Assembly (NCBI GenBank): GCA_024683485.1
Contig: JAIKYD010000031.1
Location: 1 to 62,830, forward strand
DNA from: Saccharofermentans sp.
GTDB taxonomy: Bacteria; Bacillota; Clostridia; Saccharofermentanales; Saccharofermentanaceae
Length of the DNA: 62,830 bases
Direction of reading: 5' to 3'
Shown here: one piece after another, positions 36,529-44,606 of the stretch
Layout: every line of letters starts with the position of its first letter
How positions within the stretch are numbered: the first letter of the stretch is position 1
Translations under genes and position numbers: made by a program
The notes under the pieces: model-generated
Seen by the model: the letters and a program-made list of their open reading frames with translations, nothing else
Database searches by the model: none
What the model was told of the DNA's origin: nothing

Positions 36529-36564
36529 GGCCTCCGTGAATAAATGCCTGGAGGCCTTGTTTTT
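36529..36564 (+). terminator. Intrinsic terminator after the DUF885 gene
   Basis: GGCCTCC (36529-36535) pairs perfectly with GGAGGCC (36550-36556) over a 14-base loop and is followed by TTGTTTTTG. Confidence 0.8.
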
Positions 36565-36631
36565 GCGCTGTTTTCCGAAAATTACCGTTAAATTATATTT
36601 TTATATATTATGATTGAGTTGAAAGACCTTG

Positions 36632-36640
36632 TGATATAAT
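36632..36640 (+). promoter_or_regulatory. Extended -10 promoter for the 1093-residue protein
   Basis: TGATATAAT (TATAAT at 36635-36640) is a perfect extended -10, identical to the one before pcrA. It lies 32 bases before the ATG at 36673. A -35-like TTGAGT at 36614 is 15 bases upstream. Confidence 0.6.
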
Positions 36641-36672
36641 TAGCGTGAATATTTATACGGAGGATGGGCTTC

Positions 36673-39600
36673 ATGGCTACCTTAACAAGGCTTGCAAGTA
36701 CGATGACGGCGCGCTATTTTCCATCCGGCACGCTGACTGACGCATTCTATCTTGACGGAAGACTCTGCGGAAAACGGGAAACCAGACAGGCAGATATCAC
36801 TATAGACAAAGATGAGAGAGGTTTTTTCTTCTCGCTGTTCACACACCCTTCGATCGAAGGTTTTGAGCCCGGCACCATCCCGCCGTTTGAACCTCAGCTC
36901 CGCGGTCTTTGCAATGAGGTAAAGAACGGTCACAAAGAGATCGATGCGATGATCGAGAAGTTCCTTTCTACTGCAGTGGAAGTTGCCGGAACTACCAAGC
37001 TCATTGAGAACGAGAGCAGAGACCCGTATTTTACGGGTGTCATAGTAAGGGATTCCGAAGCCTTTGCAGTAACTATCGGAGGCGGACTTGCATTCCTGTA
37101 CAGAGATGATACTTTATTCCCTCTGACCGACGCCGGTATACCTATGGAACCTATCGATGCTTACGGCAACAGAGTTGGTGACTTCCAGTACTATTGTTCA
37201 TCCAAGACGGCAAATGCACTATGGTCAAATTTCTTTACGCTTACTCCTGATGACTGCATTATTCTTTGCAATAAATCTATCTACGACGCTTTGGGGCAGA
37301 GAGAGATACTTAGGATCCTGACAGATGCTGAAGATCAATGTGATGCAGCAGGACTTATCCTCACACAGGCTTCTGCCAGAATGCCGAATACACCTATGCA
37401 GATATCCATCTCGTTTGTCGAGAGCGTTACCAAGGAAGAAAAGCGCGGATTGTTCGGTAAGAAGAAAAAGAACAAGGATTATGAGAGCGAGACACATGAA
37501 CTCCTCGAATCAACCGTTGAGGGCGGTGAAGTCGGAGCAGCTGCAAAGGCTATTGCTGATGCAGGCTTTGTGAGCCTCACTCCTGAAGAACCGCTGGCAG
37601 TACCCGTTACCCCTGCTGTTCCTTCAGACGGAAGCATTCAGTTTGGCGATAAGGTCGGTCAGCCTGAAGCTCAAAAGATACCGGATGATGCTCCTGAATT
37701 TCCTGCTATGAATGAGACACCCGAAGAGATCTCTGCTGAAGAGGCAATGAAGAGGATCTTCGGTGAGATGAAGGAATCTGCCAGAAGCGATTCCGAAGCA
37801 GTGACAAAGGCCGAGGAAGCGGTAATCGCTGATTCTCCTTTTGTTTTTAATCTTGACAAAACAGACAATGAGCCTGTGGAGGCTCCTGAAGTTAAGCCTG
37901 CAGAGCCGGCAATGGAGACTATATCCACTACTGAGTTTGTTCCTGATATGACGGATGACTCACCTACAAAACCTGTTACCGATATCAATTCTATTCTGTT
38001 CACAGGATCAGGATCAGGGGTTTTGGCCCAGGCTATGGCTGAAGCTAAAGAAAAGGAACAGCAGGTTTCGAGAGAGACCTCTGTATCAGATCTTAAGGAA
38101 GAACCAATAGTTCCGGACTTTTCTTCTGTACCTGAAGTTCCGGTGGCTCCTGTTATCCCTGTGGTACCTGCCGCACCGGTTATTCCTTTTGCCGCTGATA
38201 CCACTTTGGGCGTTCCTCCGGCACCGGCGGTTGTCAACAAGCCTGAAGAGATAGTTTTCGCGCCAGGTGAAGTTAAGGCTGATTCAGGTGTTTCTGATGC
38301 GAAGGCTGATGCGGAGGATACATTTGATCCTTATGGAAATATAAGTGCCCAGGAACTCAAGAATACCCCGCCGCTCGTATTCGGTGATGATGCTATGGCT
38401 CCCAAGTCAGAGCCTGTACAATCTGAAGAAGTTTCTTCAATTCCTGTTCCTGAATATGATATCAACGAAGAAAAACCCGAGATTAAGGACGACGATAAAC
38501 TTAATGTGGATTTCCCTGTTATCGATAAGCAGCCGGAGCCGGTTGCCGAAGTACCGGTGGCAGTTGACGAGGATGTTCCGCAGGAGATTACAGATGTTCC
38601 GGTACAGGATGATATCGTTCTTCCTTTCGGCAGTTCGGTTTATGTTGAGGGTGAGGAAGATAACACGCAGGCAAATGCCGATGATATCCCCCAGATGCCC
38701 CTTTATGATTCAGACAATTACAATAATCCTGTAAATGCTGTGGGCTCTGAACAGAACATCGCCCAGCCTTTTGACAATGCATCGGTTTATGGAGATTACG
38801 CCGGTGGTGAGGTCCAGGGAGCGGCTGAAGTTCCGCCTTATCAGCCCTATGGAGCTGAGGCTTTCTCCACAGCAGATCAGAGCAGTTTTGGTACCTATGG
38901 TGAGCAGTCTCCGGATATGCAGGGAGGTGTACCTATGGATAATAACGTATATCCCGGATACGGTGCCGCAGATAACGGATACACACCGGGTTATGATCAG
39001 GCTCCTCAAAGCAGTTTCGGTGATTATTATTCCGGAGGATATCAGGAGCAGGCAACCGGCGCTTCATATCAGCAGGATACGGCGCAGGAAGGTTATACTG
39101 ATTTTTCTGCCCAGCCGCAGCCGGGCTACGGTGAGGACTATGGTCAGCAGCAGGCATCCGCATCCTCGTCAGCATCACTTGATGATGAATGGTTCAATAA
39201 TATTCTTGGTGTGGATGAGAACGGTGATGCCTACAGCGGCGGACAGAGTTATGGTTATACGCCTTCTGCTGAGGATACACAGCCAACAATACCTGATGTC
39301 CAGCAGCAGGCTCAGTACACTAATCCCGGACATACATCATACAGACCTTCGGGTTCAGGTCCGAATAATAACGGAAGACCGACCGGTAGTGCACCGCGTA
39401 CAAGTTCCTCTGCAGGCAGAGGCGGCAATGGCGGTGGAAAGAAGATGAAGCTTAACCGCAACGGTTATATGTTCATCGCATTTTTGGCGATCCTCCTTAT
39501 CTGCATAATTATCGTAATCGCTTTGATCGCAAGAGGATGCAGCAGAAAGACCAAGCCGACGGAGTCTGTACCGTCCCTTTCTGAGACAGAGACTACGACA

Positions 39601-39954
39601 GAGACAACGATGCCGACAACACAGGCCACACTGCCTGACGCTTCCGCGCCTATCGGATATTTTGTATTCTCAGATAATATCGGATTCAGAACATGGTGGG
39701 ATGTATTCCATTACGTTTATGATATCGATATTGAGAACTGCAGTGATCCGAGGATCGCAAAGATCATCGATTACAATAAGCTTGATCCTGCAACATACAC
39801 CGGACCTAATAACGGAGATAAGCTCCTGCTGCCTCCTTTGGGCGTATTGACCGGTGAGATACCGAACACATTTAATGCGGGAACATCAACAGGTGAGACA
39901 TCCGCAGCAGAGACAGGTTCCGGAGAGATAACAAGTTCGATACATATCACGTAA
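36673..39954 (+). CDS. Large membrane protein: PPM-phosphatase-like N-terminus, disordered linker, TM helix, LysM-like C-terminus
   Basis: The ATG at 36673 sits nine bases after GGAGG; the ATG at 36664 abuts that site and is unlikely. The 1093-residue product has a cytoplasmic domain (about 1-255) resembling PP2C/PPM phosphatases, especially DDCIILCNKSIYDAL and the ending MQISISFVESV, without the usual metal-binding Asp motifs. Residues about 255-920 are low complexity: first Pro/Glu/Val/Ala-rich, then Gln/Gly/Tyr/Ser-rich. A basic stretch and one TM helix (about 931-955) follow. A Thr-rich tether leads to an extracellular domain (about 993-1065) ending in YNKLD...GDKLLLPP, like LysM. It may link wall sensing to a cytoplasmic pseudophosphatase, which is inference. 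Confidence 0.65.
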   Translation: MATLTRLASTMTARYFPSGTLTDAFYLDGRLCGKRETRQADITIDKDERGFFFSLFTHPSIEGFEPGTIPPFEPQLRGLCNEVKNGHKEIDAMIEKFLSTAVEVAGTTKLIENESRDPYFTGVIVRDSEAFAVTIGGGLAFLYRDDTLFPLTDAGIPMEPIDAYGNRVGDFQYYCSSKTANALWSNFFTLTPDDCIILCNKSIYDALGQREILRILTDAEDQCDAAGLILTQASARMPNTPMQISISFVESVTKEEKRGLFGKKKKNKDYESETHELLESTVEGGEVGAAAKAIADAGFVSLTPEEPLAVPVTPAVPSDGSIQFGDKVGQPEAQKIPDDAPEFPAMNETPEEISAEEAMKRIFGEMKESARSDSEAVTKAEEAVIADSPFVFNLDKTDNEPVEAPEVKPAEPAMETISTTEFVPDMTDDSPTKPVTDINSILFTGSGSGVLAQAMAEAKEKEQQVSRETSVSDLKEEPIVPDFSSVPEVPVAPVIPVVPAAPVIPFAADTTLGVPPAPAVVNKPEEIVFAPGEVKADSGVSDAKADAEDTFDPYGNISAQELKNTPPLVFGDDAMAPKSEPVQSEEVSSIPVPEYDINEEKPEIKDDDKLNVDFPVIDKQPEPVAEVPVAVDEDVPQEITDVPVQDDIVLPFGSSVYVEGEEDNTQANADDIPQMPLYDSDNYNNPVNAVGSEQNIAQPFDNASVYGDYAGGEVQGAAEVPPYQPYGAEAFSTADQSSFGTYGEQSPDMQGGVPMDNNVYPGYGAADNGYTPGYDQAPQSSFGDYYSGGYQEQATGASYQQDTAQEGYTDFSAQPQPGYGEDYGQQQASASSSASLDDEWFNNILGVDENGDAYSGGQSYGYTPSAEDTQPTIPDVQQQAQYTNPGHTSYRPSGSGPNNNGRPTGSAPRTSSSAGRGGNGGGKKMKLNRNGYMFIAFLAILLICIIIVIALIARGCSRKTKPTESVPSLSETETTTETTMPTTQATLPDASAPIGYFVFSDNIGFRTWWDVFHYVYDIDIENCSDPRIAKIIDYNKLDPATYTGPNNGDKLLLPPLGVLTGEIPNTFNAGTSTGETSAAETGSGEITSSIHIT

Positions 39955-39984
39955 TCTGCCGGCAGGAATAATCTAATGTGATTT

Positions 39985-40034
39985 AAAGGACTGTTTCAGA
40001 GGCAAAGTGATTTGCCGGAGACAGTCCTTTTGTT
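39985..40034 (+). terminator. Intrinsic terminator before the serine genes
   Basis: AAAGGACTGT (39985-39994) pairs with ACAGTCCTTT (40021-40030). An inner GGCAAA/TTTGCC stem lies in the loop, and TTTTG follows. It separates the large membrane protein gene from the serC-like gene. Confidence 0.8.
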
Positions 40035-40153
40035 ATGAGAAACGGCAATGCAGACGCAATGCTTGTTGACTTGAGTATTACAATTGCGCAAGCCCTTATG
40101 TTTTTTGGCTATTTAGTCAAAGCGGTTTTGTACAAAAAAACATTTTCAAAGTA

Positions 40154-40159
40154 TATAAT
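40154..40159 (+). promoter_or_regulatory. Probable -10 of the serC-like/serA operon
   Basis: A perfect TATAAT lies 42 bases before the ATG. The nearest -35-like sequence, TTGTAC (40128-40133), is 20 bases upstream, longer than ideal. The 247-base gap 39955-40201 holds only the terminator and this site. Confidence 0.45.
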
Positions 40160-40201
40160 GCTATTGCTCTATAAATACGCGCGCGAAAAGAGGAATGAAA
40201 C

Positions 40202-41284
40202 ATGCATAAGAAACTGTTTATACCTGGTCCTATTGAGGTTTCGCAGGATGTCCTTGAGAAGATGGCTATGCCTATGATCGGCCACAGAACCAAGGACGCT
40301 TCGGCTCTTCAGCAGTCAATTTCTGAAAAACTTCAGAAGGTAATGATGACTGACAACACAATAGTATTGTCCACATCGTCAGGCAGTGGTCTTATGGAAG
40401 GTGCGGTAAGAAGCTTTACAAAGAACCGTGCTGCTGTTTTCTCTATCGGTGCATTCGGTAAGAGATGGCACAAGATGTGCACATCCAACGGAATCGCTGC
40501 GGATCTTTTCGAATCTGAACTCGGTCAGCCCACAACACCGGATATGATCGATGCCGCTCTTTCCACAGGCAAATATGATCTGATTACCATTACGCAGAAT
40601 GAGACTTCAACGGGAATCCATAATCCTATGGATAAGCTCGCGGAAGTATATAAGAAATATCCGGATGTTATCGTATGTGTTGATGCAGTATCATCCATGG
40701 CTGGTGATTATATTCCAGTAGATGAACTCGGTATTGATGTATGCATAACTTCCACACAGAAGTGTCTTGGCCTGCCTCCTGGAATGGCTATCGCTTCCGT
40801 ATCCGAGAAGGCAATAAAGAAGGCTGAAACGGTTGAGAACAGAGGACTTTACTTTGACTATCTTGAACTTGTAAAGTTCGTTAAAGAGAAGCCTTACCAG
40901 TATCCTTCGACACCTTCCGAGTCACATATGTTTGCATTAGATTACCAGCTTGATAAGATCCTTGAAGAGGGAATCGAGAACAGATATCAGAGACACTGCA
41001 AACTTGCAAAGATCGCTCAGGATTGGGCAAGGGAAAATTGTGAACTCTATTCCAATCCTGAAAACCTCTCAGTTACGGTCACATGCGTAACAAACACAAC
41101 GGGTATCCCCACGTCAGACCTTATCAAGGCAATGGGTGAGAAGGGCTACCTTATGAGTAACGGCTACGGTCCATTGAAGGATAAAACATTCAGGATCGCT
41201 CATATGGGTGATCTTACGGAAGAAGGTCTGAAGGAATACCTGAGTGATCTTAAAGCGACTATCGAAGAACTTAAAGCACAATAA
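40202..41284 (+). CDS. Class V aminotransferase, probable phosphoserine aminotransferase
   Basis: This 360-residue PLP enzyme belongs to the alanine-glyoxylate/serine-pyruvate aminotransferase group. It has FIPGPIEVSQDVLE, GHRTKDASAL, STSSGSGLMEGAV, VDAVSSMAGDYIP and the PLP lysine Lys187 in TSTQKCLGLPPG. It is followed after 17 bases by serA, and no classical SerC is visible, so it most likely converts 3-phosphohydroxypyruvate to phosphoserine, as related class V enzymes next to serA do. The start has AGAGGA upstream. Glyoxylate transamination is the alternative. Confidence 0.85.
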   Translation: MHKKLFIPGPIEVSQDVLEKMAMPMIGHRTKDASALQQSISEKLQKVMMTDNTIVLSTSSGSGLMEGAVRSFTKNRAAVFSIGAFGKRWHKMCTSNGIAADLFESELGQPTTPDMIDAALSTGKYDLITITQNETSTGIHNPMDKLAEVYKKYPDVIVCVDAVSSMAGDYIPVDELGIDVCITSTQKCLGLPPGMAIASVSEKAIKKAETVENRGLYFDYLELVKFVKEKPYQYPSTPSESHMFALDYQLDKILEEGIENRYQRHCKLAKIAQDWARENCELYSNPENLSVTVTCVTNTTGIPTSDLIKAMGEKGYLMSNGYGPLKDKTFRIAHMGDLTEEGLKEYLSDLKATIEELKAQ

Positions 41285-41301
41285 TTACGGGGGGACAAAA
41301 A

Positions 41302-42927
41302 ATGAAGATCCTTATTACAGAGAGCATTGCTGAAGAGAGCGTTCAGTACCTGAGAGACAAAGGCTATGAAGTGGAGGAATACTTAGGTCATTCCCAAGAA
41401 GAGATCGAACAGTATATCAAGGGCTTTGATGCTATCATCGTAAGATCTGCAACAAAGATCAATGAGACACTTCTTAATAATGCTGATTGCCTTAAGGCTG
41501 TCGGAAGAGCAGGTACGGGCATCGACAACATCGATGTTAAGGCATGCACTGAGCACGGTGTTATTGCTCTTAATACTCCTACTGCAAACAACATGGCAGC
41601 AGGTGAGCTCGCTGTCGGTCACGCATTCTCCATTTTCCGCAACCTCTGTACTGCAAACGAGGGCGTTCATAACGGGGACTTCAGACGTGGCAACTGGGTA
41701 GGAGTCGAGCTCGAAGGTAAGACTGCCGGTGTTATCGGTCTTGGCCGTATCGGTTCTATCGTATCCAGAAAGCTTAAGGGTGTAGGTATGAATGTAGTTG
41801 CTTATGATCCTTATGTCCCTCAGGAAAAGTTCGACAAACTCGGAGTAACAAGATGCAAGACTCTTGATGAACTCCTTCCCCAGTGTGATCTCATTACACT
41901 TCATACACCTAAGACTAAGGAAACTTATGGAATCCTTTCCAAAGAGCAGCTCTATAAGTGTAAGAGAGGCGTAAGGATCGTTAACGCTGCAAGAGGCGGC
42001 CTTGTTAATGAGCAGGATCTCGCTGATGCATTGGAAGAGGGTCAGGTTGCAGCAGCCGCTATCGATGTTTTCGATAAGGAGCCTTCCTACAACAAGGCAC
42101 CCGGCGAGCAGGAGTACGATAACGTTCTTCTCCATGCTCCACACTGCTATATCACACCTCACCTTGGAGCATCCACAGTTGAGGCTACCGCAAAGGTAGG
42201 ACAGGGAATAGTTGAACTGATCGACGGTGCTCTGAAGGGAGAACTCGTAGCAGCTATTAACATGCCCCAGTTCTCCGGCAGCATTGAAGACATCAAGCCT
42301 TACTGCTCACTCGCTGAGAAGATCGGCCGTATGTATTTCCAGGCTGAAGCAACACCCATCACAAAGGTTGAAGTAAGATACAGAGGCGAGCTTGCTGAGA
42401 GCTCCGGCACTGGCATCATCACACTCTCACTCATGATGGGGCTTTTGAAGGGAATGGGCAACGATCACGTTTCTTACGTAAATGCTCAGGAATGCATGGA
42501 TGAGAGCGGCATCGAAGTTGTTGAGACAAAGACAGAGTCCATCCAGAAGTACAACAATCTGATCAATGTAAAGTTCTGTACTGAGGACGGCAGAGAACTC
42601 AAGATTAACGGTACTGTGTTTGAACCCGGTACCGAAGTTATCGTATCCTTCTTCGGTTATGAGATGAATTGTCCTTTATCCAACACTGTACTTGCGCTTA
42701 AGAACAACGATGTTCCGGGTGTAATCGGAAGGATTGCAACGATCCTTGGCAAACACAATATTAATATTGCCTCCATGCATTGGGGAAGAAAGAACCAGGA
42801 TGGTTCGGATAATCCGCACGCACAGGCATTTGTTGCAATCGATCAGCCTGTATCGCAGGATATTATAGATGAACTCAAGGCAGCTGAAGGTGTTCTCCGC
42901 GTATCACTTTTAGAGCTGGGTGATTAA
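41302..42927 (+). CDS. serA: D-3-phosphoglycerate dehydrogenase
   Basis: This 541-residue protein catalyses the first step of serine synthesis. It has the long form: a substrate domain opening MKILITESIAEESV, an NAD domain with GLGRIGSIVSRKL, the catalytic Arg in ARGGLVNEQDL and the His in HAPHCYITPHLGAST, an intervening ASB-type domain (about 320-450), and a C-terminal ACT domain (about 465-541; NDVPGVIGRIATILGKHNIN) for serine feedback. GGGGGG lies upstream of the ATG. It is second in an operon with the class V aminotransferase. Confidence 0.95.
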   Translation: MKILITESIAEESVQYLRDKGYEVEEYLGHSQEEIEQYIKGFDAIIVRSATKINETLLNNADCLKAVGRAGTGIDNIDVKACTEHGVIALNTPTANNMAAGELAVGHAFSIFRNLCTANEGVHNGDFRRGNWVGVELEGKTAGVIGLGRIGSIVSRKLKGVGMNVVAYDPYVPQEKFDKLGVTRCKTLDELLPQCDLITLHTPKTKETYGILSKEQLYKCKRGVRIVNAARGGLVNEQDLADALEEGQVAAAAIDVFDKEPSYNKAPGEQEYDNVLLHAPHCYITPHLGASTVEATAKVGQGIVELIDGALKGELVAAINMPQFSGSIEDIKPYCSLAEKIGRMYFQAEATPITKVEVRYRGELAESSGTGIITLSLMMGLLKGMGNDHVSYVNAQECMDESGIEVVETKTESIQKYNNLINVKFCTEDGRELKINGTVFEPGTEVIVSFFGYEMNCPLSNTVLALKNNDVPGVIGRIATILGKHNINIASMHWGRKNQDGSDNPHAQAFVAIDQPVSQDIIDELKAAEGVLRVSLLELGD

Positions 42928-42971
42928 TAGAAATCATATTATCTGAGATTCAGACCGCAGAGGTAAGACCG

Positions 42972-44021
42972 GTGAAATACCATTTTTCGAGAAAAGAAGG
43001 TTGGCTGGGAAACCCCTGCGGTCTTGTTTATTTTCAAGGAAAGTACCATTTATTCTTCCAGGTGAATCCGGATGTGCCGAGATATGGCAGGATGTATTGG
43101 GGACATGTTATGTCGGAGGATCTTATAACCTGGGAGGAATATCCTGTTGCTATAGGTCCTGATAACGAAATGAGCTGTAATTCAGGTTCTGCGATAGTCC
43201 ATAAAGGCAGGATATGGCTGTTCTATACTGCAGTGGATCCTGAATATCATGAGACTGTTTGCGCTGCGTATTCTGAAGACGGATTCAGTTTTAAAAAGCT
43301 TGAAGACAATCCTGTTGCAAAAGCAGATCTTGCGGGTTGTTCAAAGTTCAGAGACCCTTTTGTAATGAGATATGATAACGGATTCCGTATGCTGACAGGT
43401 GCAGGACAGTATGGAATCTCTAAAGTGCTTCAGTACAGATCAGATGATCTGATCCATTGGGAATACATGGGTGAACTCTTATCGGACGGAAGATTCGGAA
43501 GTGTAATTGAAGCTCCGGGTTTAATCGAGACAGACGGAAAATGGATCTTTATGATCCAAAGCGAAAAGCATCTTCCCACCAAGGTTTTGTTTGCCACCGG
43601 CGAATATGACGGTGAGAGATTTGTTTTCGAGAATGATAAAGACCCGTTTAAGCCTGTTGATTCAGGTAATGACTTCTTAAATCCTGTAACCTGTATTGAT
43701 GAGAATGGGACACCGGTGCTTATGGCATGGATGTTTTCCACAAAACTGAATTCTTCTGCCATAAGCTGCCCAAGGGAGATCCTGATCTCAAGAAAAGGCG
43801 AAGTATGCATGATCCCGTATGGTCAGCTCAGGCAAAAAACGGTCAGGGAAAGCAGTTTTGTCAGTTATGGTTCGGGCCGGCTAAGGGTCCTGTTTGAAGG
43901 CCGCACATTATTTGACAAGGCATACAGGGAATGCCCTGATCTTACTGTACTGGAGGATGTCGGAACCGTTGAGGTGTTTATTGACGGAGGCCGTGAGACG
44001 GTCACACTGTTCGTTTGCTGA
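42972..44021 (+). CDS. GH32-family glycosidase-like protein with altered nucleophile
   Basis: This 349-residue protein shows the five-bladed GH32 propeller of sucrose/fructan hydrolases: KYHLFFQVNPDV, MYWGHVMSEDLITWEEYPVAI, KFRDPFV (transition-state Asp128) and IEAPG (acid/base Glu180). The nucleophile motif, normally WMNDPNG, reads WLGNPCG with Asn14 in place of Asp. The C-terminal beta-sandwich is mostly missing (about 480 residues is usual). It starts at GTG, eight bases after AGAGG. Its location 44 bases after serA gives no sugar-use context: no transporter or kinase is nearby. It may be inactive, a binding protein, or a non-hydrolytic enzyme. Confidence 0.78.
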   Translation: MKYHFSRKEGWLGNPCGLVYFQGKYHLFFQVNPDVPRYGRMYWGHVMSEDLITWEEYPVAIGPDNEMSCNSGSAIVHKGRIWLFYTAVDPEYHETVCAAYSEDGFSFKKLEDNPVAKADLAGCSKFRDPFVMRYDNGFRMLTGAGQYGISKVLQYRSDDLIHWEYMGELLSDGRFGSVIEAPGLIETDGKWIFMIQSEKHLPTKVLFATGEYDGERFVFENDKDPFKPVDSGNDFLNPVTCIDENGTPVLMAWMFSTKLNSSAISCPREILISRKGEVCMIPYGQLRQKTVRESSFVSYGSGRLRVLFEGRTLFDKAYRECPDLTVLEDVGTVEVFIDGGRETVTLFVC

Positions 44022-44027
44022 TTTCTT

Positions 44028-44591
44028 ATGACGAAGATACTGAAGACCGGTAAAGGATACTGCATCCTGTACAAGGAAAGAGGAGAGGACAGCGAGAAGA
44101 TCGCACCTCCCGGAATGGCTGTGCTGTCAAGGCTGGATGTTCCGGTTCCCGGCATAATTGCCGCTGCTGATTCAGCCAATAGGATACGTATTTCAGATAA
44201 GAGATACTGCCTTGTCTGTCAGGGACGGTTTGATGAAGAGGATGGTGTTATGGAGGATCTTCTGTTCCATGATTCCAGAAGCAACCGGACTTTTCCTGTC
44301 AGGCGGATGAGGAAAGGTGTTAAGGAAGCCAGACTCAGATATAAGGTCATCAGGTATAACGAAGAAAAAGATCTCTCATTTGTGTCTGTGGTCCTGGATA
44401 CCGGACGCACGCATCAGATAAGGACGCAGTTCGCATCCAGAAAGCATCCTCTTGCAGGAGACGGTAAATACGGAAGCAGGATAAAGTGTCCTGTTGCGCT
44501 TGTCTGCTGCGAGATGACTTTTGATGAAGGCGAAGGAACCAGCTCTGTTACTGTAAAGACAGATTCTGAAACTGAACTTCCGGAAGTCTGA
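44028..44591 (+). CDS. Minimal RluA-family pseudouridine synthase
   Basis: This 187-residue protein keeps the core of RluA-type RNA pseudouridine synthases: the catalytic loop SRLDVPVPG with Asp37, KEARLRYKVI, and the C-terminal signature TGRTHQIRTQFASRKHPLAGD (split after THQIRTQ). It is far shorter than the usual 290-320 residues: the S4 domain and part of the N-terminal catalytic region before RLD are reduced to 35 residues. It begins six bases after the GH32 stop with no clear binding site. The RNA target is unknown. Confidence 0.8.
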   Translation: MTKILKTGKGYCILYKERGEDSEKIAPPGMAVLSRLDVPVPGIIAAADSANRIRISDKRYCLVCQGRFDEEDGVMEDLLFHDSRSNRTFPVRRMRKGVKEARLRYKVIRYNEEKDLSFVSVVLDTGRTHQIRTQFASRKHPLAGDGKYGSRIKCPVALVCCEMTFDEGEGTSSVTVKTDSETELPEV

Positions 44592-44606
44592 GATCAGGTG
44601 TGCCTG

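Noticed and set aside
37671..38240. 189-codon minus-strand open frame inside the 1093-residue gene.
   Set aside because: It mirrors the Pro/Glu/Val-rich low-complexity codons; composition-driven Gly/Thr/Ser repeats with no start signal.
38735..39448. 237-codon plus-strand frame inside the same gene.
   Set aside because: It is a frame shadow of the Gln/Gly/Tyr-rich region; Arg/Ile/Met-rich nonsense composition and no family features.
40035..40277. 80-codon open frame with a hydrophobic stretch before the serC-like gene.
   Set aside because: It starts in the terminator, spans the promoter and runs into the aminotransferase in another frame; no binding site.
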